A stretch of 64,000 bases of DNA from Melanocharis versteri (taxonomy: Eukaryota; Chordata; Aves; Passeriformes; Melanocharitidae), in NCBI GenBank assembly GCA_013397845.1, contig VZTG01009139.1, positions 177,826 through 241,825 on the forward strand, read 5' to 3'. The notes beneath the pieces are model-generated. The model made no database searches. It was given only the letters and a program-made list of their open reading frames with translations, and had not been told where the DNA came from. Of this stretch, positions 23,664 to 36,200 are shown piece by piece. Numbering within the stretch: the stretch's first letter is position 1; each line of letters begins with the position of its first letter. The translations under genes and the position numbers were made by a program.

Positions 23664-25487
23664 GATACAGCTGCACAAGGTAAAATGCAATTCTCAGTTT
23701 TGAGCAATGCCCCGGGATATGAGGTATTTGCCATGCTGGCTGCAGAGATGGCCATCAAAAACACAGAGCCAAGGCCATGGACAGCCAGAGAGGTCTGTAG
23801 AGGGAACTCCAACAGCTCCCCAAACCAAAGGAGAAGGCCAGTGGGCAACCAGTACCCGTGAGATGCCTAGGTATAGCAGGAACAAGCACAGCCCAAGGTC
23901 AGGGATGACTACAGGCCAGACTTGAGCTGGAGGATGAGGACAGGCTGAGTATACAGGTTGTGAGGAGCTCCAGGACATCATCTCCAAAGACCCCTGCTCT
24001 TTGCCCATTAAGATGGACAAATGCATCCCACCAATACCAGGCAGGGAGCTGGAATGCTCTGGAGTTACCATCCCATGGTAACTGCTGTGCTGCAGGGACT
24101 TACCACTAAGGAGAGAAAGACTATAAACAAAGAACTTGAGTTCAACCAAATTGGTAGAAAAGCACTTTCACACCTAAATGCAAAAAACTGATGCCACTTC
24201 TCTTTCTATGCTGAACAAAGTGCATCTTATACCATTGCAAGTCTACCCAGCAGGAGGCACTGGGACACCAGTAACCCAGTACAGGACAGCCCAGCCCCAC
24301 AGCTGCCTGCTAAGGTAGCCACTGCACTTACAAAACTTTGTCGAGGTGCCAAAAGCAGAGCAGAATGTCCCCCAAAGCACTGATCTGTGTCCAACATGAA
24401 GTCAGTGCTCAGCTGGCAGAGCTGCTGGACGTAGCTGAATGTTGTTGCCCAAAATCAACCCTGCCAAGAAGCTCTTCTCATCACCACCACTGGGTGCTTG
24501 CTGCCCTTAGCAAGGTCATTTTTGTGGCCACTCCACAGCTGTCAGTGCCTGTGCCAGGCAGAGTTGGTCACTTGAAGCAGAGCTCAGTTTTTACTGGAGG
24601 TAACCCCAGCCACGGTAACAACCAGGGTCCATCAACTACACAGACAACTCCTGCTAATTTCAGCCAGTGCCATTAAACCAAGACAAGGGGCAACAGGCAA
24701 GAGAAGGCTAGACAAGAGCAGGGTGACTGCGATATAGGAGTTACACAGGTCAGATGCTCTCAAGGTTTACTCACCCCAACAGCTGTATCCAGGTTTGTTT
24801 TGTTTAAAAACATTTAATAGGAGGCTCTTGCTGACACAGCACAAGGCTAATGAAACACAGTTAACTATAAAAAGGAAATAATCTGATAAACCTGAGGCAG
24901 GAAAGTTCTTGGCAGCCACTCCATCTCAGGTTTCACCAGGGCTTTCAGGGGGAGAGTATTTGGGAAAACATCTGCTGGTTTCCATGGCTGTGCCTGGAGG
25001 TGTTGGCCTCAGGTGCAGGGAGACACCTTCTGCAAACAACCCCAGGGATCCGGGGGGAGCAGTGGGTGCTGGGAGCGCCCCAGGGTCACGGCCCAGCTGG
25101 CAGCTCTGGGGACACAGCACAGCCCCCATGCCTGGGGTATGCACATGGGCAAACTAGCACAGCTGTGTAATGCCCCATCCACACTCTGCCCACTGCACCT
25201 TGCACATTTATGCCATGGCTTCAACTTCTGACATTTTGTTTTAAGGGGAAAAAAAAAGGTTTCAGGGAAAAAATTTAATGGTGTTGAGGTTCTGCCCAAA
25301 TTTTCATGGCTATCTGCACAGCCCATAGGCTATTTGGTCTGCCTGAAGGTGCTGTGTGGTGTAGTTTCAGTCTGAACTTTACTGACTACATATGAAAAGA
25401 ATCCGATGTTGTTTTTAACATGCACATTTTAATGAAGCAAACTTTTCTATTTAATAAGTTATAAGATACAATTTTACAATCCTGCAT

Positions 25488-25503
25488 TTTATTCCAGTTT
25501 ATT
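25488..25503 (-). terminator. poly(A) signals of FLNB
   Basis: Two AATAAA hexamers in minus-strand sense (TTTATT at 25488-25493 and 25498-25503) lie four bases apart, about 1.54 kb past the FLNB stop. A further AATAAA at 25590-25595 could give a slightly shorter 3' UTR. Confidence 0.5.
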
Positions 25504-26259
25504 TCGTTTTTATTTTCTAGTTTACAATGTAGTGAGCATTTCACATTAAGGCATGAAAAAAGCACAGTAAAAAAAAACCCCAACCTTCCTTTATTTTCCC
25601 AATAACTGTGCTGGAGAGTAGTGCATCCACACATAATTACAGAACTGTAAAGCATGAACGTCTCCTGAGGGACAGTGACATGTCAACAGGTTTTCAAACA
25701 AATCCTACCTTCTCCAAATTGCAGAGTTAGAGCTCATCAGGAGAGTTTACTAAAGCCCCAGTAGCTGACAGCAATTCAGATATGCACTTCGGAAGTAGTA
25801 TGGAGTAATCCGGGACAAACAGACAAGTTACAAGGAAGTTTCCACTCCCTAATCCTCAGCAGCAACGCCTGTTGCAGCATGAAGGGGATTTGAGGAGAGA
25901 TGAGTTTGCTTCAGGCATGTCCTTGGACTGAGACAGAATAAAACACCTTGCACCAAAGAGGCATTTGTTCATTGATATTGCTAGTATTGGTATTGCTATT
26001 ACTGGCAACTTACAGACCCACCCTGTGTCCCACTGCAGATATGGGTCCCGTTCCCAGGATGGCTTCTTTGCCTCATCCTAGCCACTAGCCTGGCCTGCAG
26101 CCTCCAGGGAAACCACTGGTCATCTTCTTAACACACTGTGATGCTCCGGACTCCAGCAACTCTGGGTCACACAGGTGACAGCCATGCCTAGCTTGGCAAG
26201 CTCAGGGGCTTTACTTAACCCAACCAACCCAGGACTTGTACTTAAATCAAAAAGAGGGA

Positions 26260-26273
26260 GGGGGGGGGGGGGG
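26260..26273 (-). repeat. poly(C) tract in FLNB 3' UTR
   Basis: Fourteen consecutive G on the plus strand, flanked by GAGGGA and TGGGG, become a C-tract in the FLNB transcript. Such tracts are length-variable and can bind poly(C)-binding proteins. Confidence 0.7.
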
Positions 26274-27039
26274 TGGGGTGTTACCTGTGAAGTTACAGAA
26301 ACATCACCAGCATCCTAAGCTCATTAAAAACCGCATTAACTAGCATCATGGCCAAAAAGCTACCTGTCTAGAGAGTTACAAAGCATTAACATAGAGAGGC
26401 TGAAAGCTTACAGGAAGTAATTTTCACTCTGCTTTTGGTTTACTATAAAGGATAAACTTTCTAAATGTAAACCATTAGCAAAGCATTTTCAGAAACATTT
26501 TAAATTTGAGTGGTAAAGCTACTTATAGTAGCATTTTATAATGTTAAGCGTTAAAATTGATCAAGTATACAAAGGCACCTATTATAGTACCAGTTTTACC
26601 TCATTTCTTTACAGAAAAGAATTTGAGCTGGGGACAGCCCAAGTCATATTCCACAACTAAAATGTAAAGTCTCCAGTCAAATAAAATCAGTAGTTAAGAT
26701 ACCCAATTACAAAGACAAATTCCAGTTTTCAATTAACATCTAAAGTCTTTAACATCCACAAGGGAAATTAGTGTCTAGTCATCCACATGATTCTCCAAAC
26801 ATTAACAGTGACCCGGACAGTACTACAAAGGTACAATTTGAGGAGATATTAAATAGATTGAAATTAGGTTGGTAAGTAAGACAGAAGTTAAATGCTTGTA
26901 AAAACAGGTACAGAGTTTATGCCTGACTATTGAAATGTGAGCCGTGTGTATCTAGAAACTGCATTTTGCAACAGGACTGCACCCAGTACAACTCTACATC
27001 TGAACAGCAAAGACAGAGACTGCCTGACACTCAGGGGGT

Positions 27040-27227
27040 TTATGGAACAGTGACATGGAAGGGACTCCCAGGAATGTGCTCGTCACCCCACTTCACTGCC
27101 AGGACATAGTCACCCCTTTCCTTGACGACATAAGTGACGTTGTACTGATGGCTGCCCAGATGCTTGATGGACACCTCTTCGCATGGTATTGTAGGTCCAT
27201 GGACGCCAACTAACAGCATGTTGGAAC
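27040..27227 (-). CDS. FLNB: FLNB last exon: repeat 24 and stop
   Basis: 188 bases including TAA at 27040-27042. It encodes SNMLLVGVHGPTIPCEEVSI and ends VKWGDEHIPGSPFHVTVP. Repeat 24 mediates filamin dimerisation. The VHGPTIPCEEVS sequence fits FLNB better than FLNA or FLNC. A short GAT repeat lies in the preceding intron near 27598-27615. Confidence 0.97.
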
Positions 27228-30200
27228 CTACAGCAAAATACACAACTGTCAATATGCCTGAGCTTAAACAAGGTTGCATGGTTGTACCATAATATATTGG
27301 CTCTGTAACACATGGATTTTGTTATTGTAATTCACAGAGTGGTAGCTGAGCCATACCTCAGATTAATTTGGTATAAGATGGAATTTTATATTTAAAAGCT
27401 TTCAACCTCATAGAGGCAATGGTTTATCTGTGCTATTTGCCAGACCAGACAGGTTAGCACTATCTAAGTAGAGCACAGGAGACATCAATGCTGCTTGTGA
27501 AAATAAGCTGGTATTGCTTTACAAGTACTTCATCAGAAGTTCATAGCAGGGGCCAGTGGACACAGCTGGCCTGTAATCCACCGACCACAGAGCTCCCGGA
27601 TGATGATGATGATGAGCATCAAAAGGTTACAAGAACAACGTGCATTACACGCTACAATGCACCACAAGGGTTGCTTAAGTTCAGCAACCTGTTTGTTCTC
27701 ATGCCATAACCCTGTGGTTCTTTCAAGTGCACCTGGCTCAGATGAAGCCATCTGGAGAAGAACTGGCATCTTTACAGCCTCTGTATTAGGACTGACTTGG
27801 TGAGCACTGTATAGTATTTAGCATTTTTCTTTAGTACCAGATCATTAGCTCAAGCTCTGAATTTTAACTCTGCAAGTTGGTTTAAGGAAAAAAATGCCCA
27901 GCTAAACCACCCACCCTGAACATCCATCTGGCTCCTTTATCCATACCTGCTTTGCTGCAGTCCACAGAGAAGGAGCTTTTCTGACCCACAAAAGCCTTTG
28001 AGAGTCCTGCTCCCCGGGAAACCACTTTGCTGGCATCCGAGGTGGATTTAGGAATGGCACTATAGCAAGTTTCAGTTGATGACCTTGTCACCGACTCTAC
28101 CAGGATGGAAGAGGTTTCGTTGGCACTGCCTGGACTAACCAGTCGCTGCCCTGGAAACAGAAAAGGTTTCTGACATTCAGACTCACCCCATCTGAAAGGC
28201 ATTCACAAGGAGGTTTTGAAACCCTTCTAATGACTAGCATGCATTCTGCATCCAAAATGCATTTTTGGAGAGGAGCAATTTCCTACTTGGGTTTTTAAGC
28301 CGACATCTTCCAGCACTGCTGGCAACAATACCATCCCAGAGCCTTCAAGTGGCTAAAGGACCACAGGAACTTCAGGATTCATTAAGCAAAGCTGGCTGCT
28401 TAAGAAGAGTTAATTGTGCTCCAATCACCAAATGCCAAAAATTATATGAGTTGGCAGAAAAGCAGGTGCAATTTTGCAATAACCCATTTTGAAAGCAGAG
28501 TACGTCCCAGCCTGGGGGAGCGCAGTCCCTGCCACCCTCTCCCAAGAACATCACCACGTCACGGGCACCACAAAAGGATTCACTAGCTCAGGGGCAGCAG
28601 TAGAGATAAGCTTCAGCCTGTGCTTAAATACAGTGCTGGAGAGAGAACAAGCTTCCTAAACCAGCCCTCCTCACTTCACCTAGAAGCCCACCAGACATTA
28701 CTGACCTTTAGCTAGGTGATACCTGCACCAAATGAGACCAAGAGAGGCAACACATGCTACACGTGAGCAGGTTTCAGGCATTGAGGGTGGGGGGAAATGG
28801 GTAAATAAGTCATACTTCCCTGCTACCCATGCAAGACCCTAGAACTAGATCAGGACTTAATAATACCCCACAAAGCTGTTTTATGGCCCATCACTAAGTC
28901 AAGCTGCCAAGCTCCATGACTACTGCTTTTGTAGCTGCTCCTGAGACCCCTCATTTAGGCTTTGGAGGTGATGGGGAGAAATGTTTTGCTTCTCATGTTT
29001 TTGGGCATCTAGACTAGAACACCACATTGTCTCGGAAGGACGTTTTTGCTGAATGACATGACCTGCTTCAGGCACAGAGTAAATACTAGTTAGCTTTTTA
29101 CCTGTAACCTTTGCCTTGAAGGGGCTGCCCACTATGTGGTTAGGTCCACCATATTTAACTCCAATTAAATAGTTTCCTGGAGCCATGGGTGTGTACATGA
29201 CTTTGTAACCTTCTGGAGTTTCCTGGCAGTCCATTTTCACCTTTGATGGCCCTTCAATTGTAACAGAGAGGGTGCCTGGACCAGCCTTGGTCGTGTTAAT
29301 GAAAAACTCCGATTGCAGTCCTAGAAAGACGGAGCACAGTGAGACACACTCTTCCTCACACCCGATGTTACACACGCAGCCTCAGGCACTAAATAAGGGG
29401 TAATTTGGCGCAAGATCAGGCTGCCCAGGGCTGCAGGCAGGGAGAGACATCACATCCACCCCAGCAGCCTTGCACAGGCCAGCCCCAGATGGAGCTCTGC
29501 ATCCCTGGCAGCCTCCCCAGCTTCATCCTACTCCCTCCTCCAGTTAGGTTATGTGACTGTGTGGGACAAGGGGTCACGAGAGCCCTTCAGGACTGAAATG
29601 TAAGTAATTTGGTATCAAAAAACTGGCTTAGAGAGAAAACAAGAGCTTTTCTGCTGGGCATCAGAGCCCACAGCCACACAGCTCCAGCATGGCTAAGTTT
29701 GGGAGCGCTCAAATCGGTCTCACTGCCTGGACTGTAAATCAGCAGCCAAGAGCCCACAAGAAAGGAGAGACAAGGGGCAGGAGATGGCCTGGAGGAGATG
29801 GGTGTTTGAACTGCTCAGCAACAGCACGCCAAGCAGTTTGTGGAAACAAAAGCTTGTTTAATTACACCATCTGGTTAACACAGCTGAATTATTGCTGCTA
29901 ATACTAAGCCAATGACACAATACCAGCAACACAAGAAAAAAATTAAGTGAGGCTTTCAGCTCTCAAATAGTTTACTGTCAGACTCTGGCCTCAAATAGTT
30001 ATGATCTTTGAGCTGTTGCATGAGACACTGTTGAGGAGGAATAAAGTGCTTGGGCTCACTCAAAACCCAGACAGCTATGGGAAAGTTTACTGCTGCTGCG
30101 ATGGAAGCACAAAGACGTGGGAATAAACTCGGGAGAAGTTTCTAGCCTCCCCACAAAAGAGGCTGCTGTGTCACAATGCTGGAAGAGCCCAGCTCCCACA

Positions 30201-33200
30201 GAGGACTGTGCCATCTTCCAGTGCTCCAGCAGCCCATCCCCCTGGCACCGCTGGCCCAGGAGGTCAGGTATCAGCCTGCAATGCCCTGCTCAACTGGAGA
30301 GAAGTTAATTCTCAAAGCCAGCAAACTTCACAGCTTCTAGCTAAGAGTTCTTGCTCCAGAGGCACTGCTTTTTCCTGTCCCCCAAATGAAGGCTCACATT
30401 GTTGGAGGCTGCAGATGGTCAGCCCTCCCTCCCAGGGGGACGGTTCAGGTGCTCAGCCACTGAAACCCCTACACTGGGTCATTGTTCCGAAACACGGCTC
30501 AGCAGCTCCCAGGACACTGTGCTTTTGGCATTGGCCAGGAGTTGACAACGGGGCACAGAGCAGCTTTGCTAAAATTAAACAGTCAATTTAGATTAAAAAC
30601 AAACTCAAGCACCTTTATAGATGAAGAAATATTCCCCTGTCCCTGATGCATCCCTAGCTGGTATTAATGAGTGCTTTTGTTTCCACCTATTAAAGCAGCT
30701 CAAGCTGTATCTTTATTTTATAGAGTGTACCTGCATGGTTCCAAAACCAACTGCTTGGTTCCTTCGGAACAGCAGAAGCTTTGACTGAATAACTGCAGTA
30801 TTTTTTTTTCACAGGGAGAAAAAAAGGTATGAAATGGAATCCACGGGAGACAGAAGTAGATAGGATAGCTATTCCCTTTCACAACAAAAGGAAAGAAAAT
30901 AATCAGTTTTACTCTGCTATTTACCTGTGTGTGTGGCCTGAGCAAGAACACAATTAAATAAACCAAAGTGCATATCGTGGAATGTTTTCATACTTTCTTA
31001 CTAAGGCCACAAATCATAGAAATGAAAAAACAAACCCTAAACCCTACATTCTTGAGTTGAGAACTATCAGATGAGGCAGCCACAGCAGCGGTGTCAGATT
31101 TCCAAGAAGAGACTGTTCACGCTGCATCTGGAGCATGCATAGCACACTACCAACAGAATAACCCACCTTCTCCCTAGGGTTTACACATCCTATTGCATTT
31201 CACTTGAGATTTCTTAGCGGTGCAAACACCAAAGGGGAGGCAAACAGGGTACGCCCTCATACCCATTTAATTAACACAAGTTAAACAAGATTCCTTCATC
31301 TAGACAGCCAACTCAGACGTTGTGTTCACATGTGGAAGGGAACCAGAGCATCTCCGGAGCTTGAGGGACCACCGACGTGGAGCTAAGCGAACCAGCAGAG
31401 CTGTAGCCCAGCTGCTAACCAGCAGTTCAGTGAATGCGTGTTGCAGCTGCTGATTTACAGAAGTTTTAAGTTTGTTAAGGCTCAGTACAGGCTGCAGACT
31501 TTGTAAGTGATGGTTATAAGACATGAGGAGCATGCTAGAAAGCAAAATTAGCCTGCACTCAGGTCAGCAGAGAATGTGCGTTAGTTCAGCTGCCTTAGCG
31601 GGTAAAGTAATGTAAAAGTATGCCTAGAAATACATTCCCTATGTCTCAAAGCCCAAGTGCAAGCAGGTCTGTAGGAGAAGGGTTACCCGTAGTGCCGCTC
31701 TCCAGGCCGGATCCATAGGCCGTGACAAGGGCGGGGTTGCCCGCCTGGCCGGGTTCGCCCACGCGCACTTTGAAAGGGCTGCCCACCACATGGCTCCCGT
31801 TGAACTTCACATCGATGGAGTGGATGCCGTTCTCGTGGGGGATGAACCGAACGGCGTATTTATCTGCAATAGAGAAGGGGCTCTTCTGACAAATCAGAGG
31901 CAACAATCCAACCATAAACCATCAATTAAACCCAACACAGGGCTGATTAGCAACCTAAGCTTCTGAAAGGCTTTGATATATTTTGGTCCCAGTTTAAGTG
32001 AACTCAGCTACACGAGCTGCTAAATTCATATTTAAGCAGGAAAATGCTGCGTTTATCACAGAAGGTTTTACGGCTTGCATTTTCACCTTGTTCACTAGGG
32101 CTTGATCTCAGCTGTCATCTAGTCTGCAGGGTGAATTTTAGGGTTATTTGCCTCACTTGTGCACTAAACATGACAACTGAATCACAGTCCAATCTGTTGG
32201 CAGCTGAGGGAGCAGTGCAGAGAAGAAAAGCAGCTGGTCAGAGCAAGCTAAATCTTACCAGTGAGCTGAGCGTGTTGCTCTGACACCACACCTTTATCTA
32301 ATGAAGTCATTTAGCAATTTGCTGGTATTTCACATTTTTGATTGCGTGTTAACTCAGAGGCAGGACTGATCTCCCCCAGCTGGACAGCTGCTGTCTGTTC
32401 ATAGTACAGACCACAACTCATATAGACTTCAAGTGAAAAAGAAAAGCTCATTGCTGAAACAGGTGTTGAGCTTTCTGAAGTGTTTGCTTATAGACATCTT
32501 CCTTGACATTTCACGTGAAGGAGTGAGTACGAGTTAAAAATAAACTATTAGTCAAAGATCGAAGCATAGCTTTGAAAAATAAACTTCTTCCCTGGTTAAA
32601 TTCAACAACCACATTATATTTCATTTATTACAAATGTCACTGTACTTCACTGGCAAGCCAAGACTTAAATACCTCTATCTTACATAAGTTGGGGCTCAGT
32701 CAGTTCATGGAAAAGCATGGACATAACCCTGACTGAACAGTTCTTGACACCAAAAAGTCATTTTCCAAGCAAATGTGCTCATCCCTGGGACACACTATTC
32801 ATAAGCCAAAGGAACTGAATTCCCTATGGGGCAGCAAGTGCTTTGGAGGTCATGCAATTGTTTTGATCATCATCAAACTGCGCTCACCTGGTTCCAGCTC
32901 AGACACATGGCACTCTTCGACAGCTCCAGAGGGGCTGTGGACTTTAGCATCGATCTTGCCCTTTGCCCCGTTCAGCCTTATAGCAAAGGATGCTGGCTGA
33001 TTAACTTTTAATCCAGACTCCTGAGAATGCAACAGTCAGATTATCAAATTTAAACTTTCATTTCAAACAGCACAAGATTTGTGGCAGGGAAATAACCACT
33101 TCAGCATGAGGTTTTTTTAGATTTTAATTCATTAAAATGCCTTTTGAGGCATAAAGTTGTGACTTGCATTAACTCTCAAATCAGAAGCTCTCTCCCTCTT

Positions 33201-36200
33201 AGGGGGGGGCTGATTCAGGAGTCACCCACGTTGGCTAGGCTGACCTTCCCCATGGTAACAGACTGTATTTGGAAGCCAGACGATTGTACCACATCAAAGA
33301 GAGGCAGATTTACAATACTAGTCACCCATTATCACTGAGGTCAGTCCTCGGTATTCAGGCACTTGATTTAAAGGATGCTTAAGCTATAGCTCCATTTTCA
33401 TTCCAGATTCATTCAGGGAAAAGCCTCTGATAATCCAGTTATCTGAAAGAGTAATATGCATGTTTGTATTTGCCACAAGAGGCTGCATTTAGAACGCCAC
33501 CACAAGATGTCTTAAACATGAGAAAGTAATTTAAAACACGAAACCAGATGTTGTGGTGCTATCAGACGATTGGTGGAAGGTGAGGTAGCTCTGCATCTGA
33601 GCCACAGTGGTCCTCAACCAGCACAGCCCATGCAGCTATCCAGCAGTAATGTCTCACACTTAACATACTTTACCTCATTTTGTTTTCAACTAAATCCTGA
33701 AGAGGGAAATAAATGCAACTGAGTAGAACTGAGGTACAATGTATAAACAAGTCCCTGATGTGGGTTTAGTGGAGGCTGATGCTGCACAATGCACTCTGTT
33801 ACAGAATACTCAGCTTTATCTGCCTCTCCAGGACTTAATTGAAGTGAGTATTCCTGTCAAAGAGTCTTTAAATGAAACACAAGGCAAACATCAATACCAC
33901 AGTGACTAATTAACGCCCTTGTAACTCCTGGTTAGAAGAGATACTATCGGATCAGGTTGTCATGGTTCATTTACACAGCCGAGGTGGAGAATTCCTGCAG
34001 GCCAGGCAAACTCCTGGGGATCACAGCTGGGATATAGCCAAAAAAAGCTTCAACTGAAGTACTTATCACCACTCAAGGAGGACTGATGTACAGTATATTT
34101 AGATTCTCAGTCTCACATCCAAGCTTCTGGCTTTGGAGATTTCAGTCAGGCCTTTTAACGTTACTTGTATTTTAATGCCTGTAACCACACACATACACAA
34201 ATTATATGGTGAGGTTACCAGATGAGCCCAGACCAGCTACAAAGCTGTGATTCACTCTGAGATTTACTACTGTTCATGAATCATCTGAGCTGTGACTCTG
34301 TGGTTTTGTGACATCAGCCAGAGCAAATGTGCACCCTGATCTCATGGTGGGGCCACCTCTGTCTGCCTGGCCAGGTTGCAGTGATGTCCCAGCCATGCAG
34401 CCCTGCGCTACCTCACCCATGGAAATGCAGCTCTTCATCCATGTGCCAAATGAAGAACTTAGTACCAGCATGATCACTGGTGGTTCACCTCTAAGTTTCA
34501 GTTCTCCTTGACCTTCCCCTAGCTAATGGCACAGGAAACATGTCTTAGCTCCTCCAATGTTGTTTCTGGAGCCTCTTATTCCTAATTCCCAAGTGTTATC
34601 CACTTGTAACACACTCAATTGAGCCTTCTGCTTTTGAACTCTGGCTAGCCAGAGTTACCCAGGGGCCAGCTGCCAAAAATGTCTCTGGCTGCAAGCTGAG
34701 CTTGAAAACAAGCACCAACCAAGGCAAGGCTATTACTAAGAAGAAAGGACAACCATTTTGGTTTCAGAGAACAAGGACGAAATCAGTCTCTGTGGTAAGT
34801 TGTAGAGATGTTTCCTTATGTCTCACCTGAAGACTAGTGACAGTGAGCCTGCGAGCATCATCGGAGGGGGCGATGACAGGAACCAGGTAGGGGCTTTCAG
34901 GAATGTGCTCATCATTGAACTTTATGGACACCTCATAGTTGCCTGCAGAGAGAAGAGAAGCAGTGAGTGTCCTTAGCTTGTTTGAAAGTCACAATCAGTG
35001 TTGTTTCCATGTGATTTGGTCTCAGTACACACCTGGCTCTTGAACTATATATGATGCACCACAAGATCCATCTTTATGGTCATCAAAGGTGATTTCTGCT
35101 TTACTTGGGCCTTCTACAGCAATAGACAGTCCTCCAGCTCCAGCTTCCCGTGTCCATATGCTGAACTCAGCTGTTGAAGCACATGAGAGCACACAAAAGA
35201 GTAAGTTTGTTGCTGCTGCTGGGTTGCAGCTTCCTCCTAACAGACTGTAAAGTTCCACACTTGAGCGTATTTCAAGAATGGTAGCTCATCCCATCATCCT
35301 GGGAGATACTGCTTAGCAGTTTCTCCAGTAGGCTCCTGTTAGCCAAAGCACTGCACTGCAGACCTGCACACAGCAGATCCTGGAGCCCACTGAGAGCAGA
35401 GGACTCACCTGGAACACCTGTCTCTCCACGCTCCAGCCCCAGGCCTCCAGCTCTCACTTTATGGGCTCCTCCCTCGCCCAGTGGCCCCACGGTAAACTGG
35501 AAGGGGCTGCCTGGCACTTGCTGCCCTTTGTATTTGACATCCACAGTGTGGACCCCCATTTCTTGTGGCACAAAGCGGACACAGTAGGTGTTTTTGTCAC
35601 ACTCTACAATTTCGGCATCAAAGTTTCTCCCAGAAGGACTGGTTACCTGGGCTGTCATATCAGCACAATCAATTTCTAGCAAGAAGAGAATAAAAAAATG
35701 CAGATCAGGAAGTGACAAAGGGTTTTGGAAGCAGGACCTGAGCTCAAGTGATTACCCAGTACAAATAACAGAAGAGGTATGCAGATGCCCATTGCATGCT
35801 CAGCTATGTGTGTGCTTCTGAGCAGAAAATCTGGCCAGCTGCAGCTTCCCAGGTACTACAGAGGCAGATGAAGTGGCTGGATAAGTGCAGCCAGCTAAGC
35901 CTGGCCTACACGATTCACAGTTTCCAGACAGCTGTACAAACATTCAGCAGCCAACACGATCTTAAAACCCTGGAGCTGGAGTGAGCTGTGCAGCCCATTT
36001 TCCAGCCTGCTATACACAGAATAAATTAAATTAAGGCCTCAACAGTATTTATTTCTTCATGTGTTGATCATGGTTACGCTTATTTTTAATTGTTTGAAAA
36101 GACACACTACCAGGGTTTCTTCCCTAAGCTATATTAATATGAGGATGTCTTTACAAAACTGAAGTTTGTATTTTCCCTGCTTCAAGTACCCCATGCTACG

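Larger units (their letters stand above)
16960..25460. other. intergenic between convergent DNASE1L3 and FLNB
   Basis: About 8.5 kb between the two 3' ends. Apart from the repeats listed separately I see no exon on either strand. Both flanking genes end toward this interval, so promoters are not expected. Confidence 0.5.
25470..27039 (-). other. FLNB: FLNB 3' UTR
   Basis: This minus-strand sequence follows the FLNB stop codon and contains no further filamin coding sequence. Its length of about 1.5 kb is typical for the gene. The left end is inferred from clustered poly(A) signals at 25488-25503. It includes a 14-base homopolymer (G on plus, C in the transcript) at 26260-26273. The exact cleavage site is not known. 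Confidence 0.6.
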
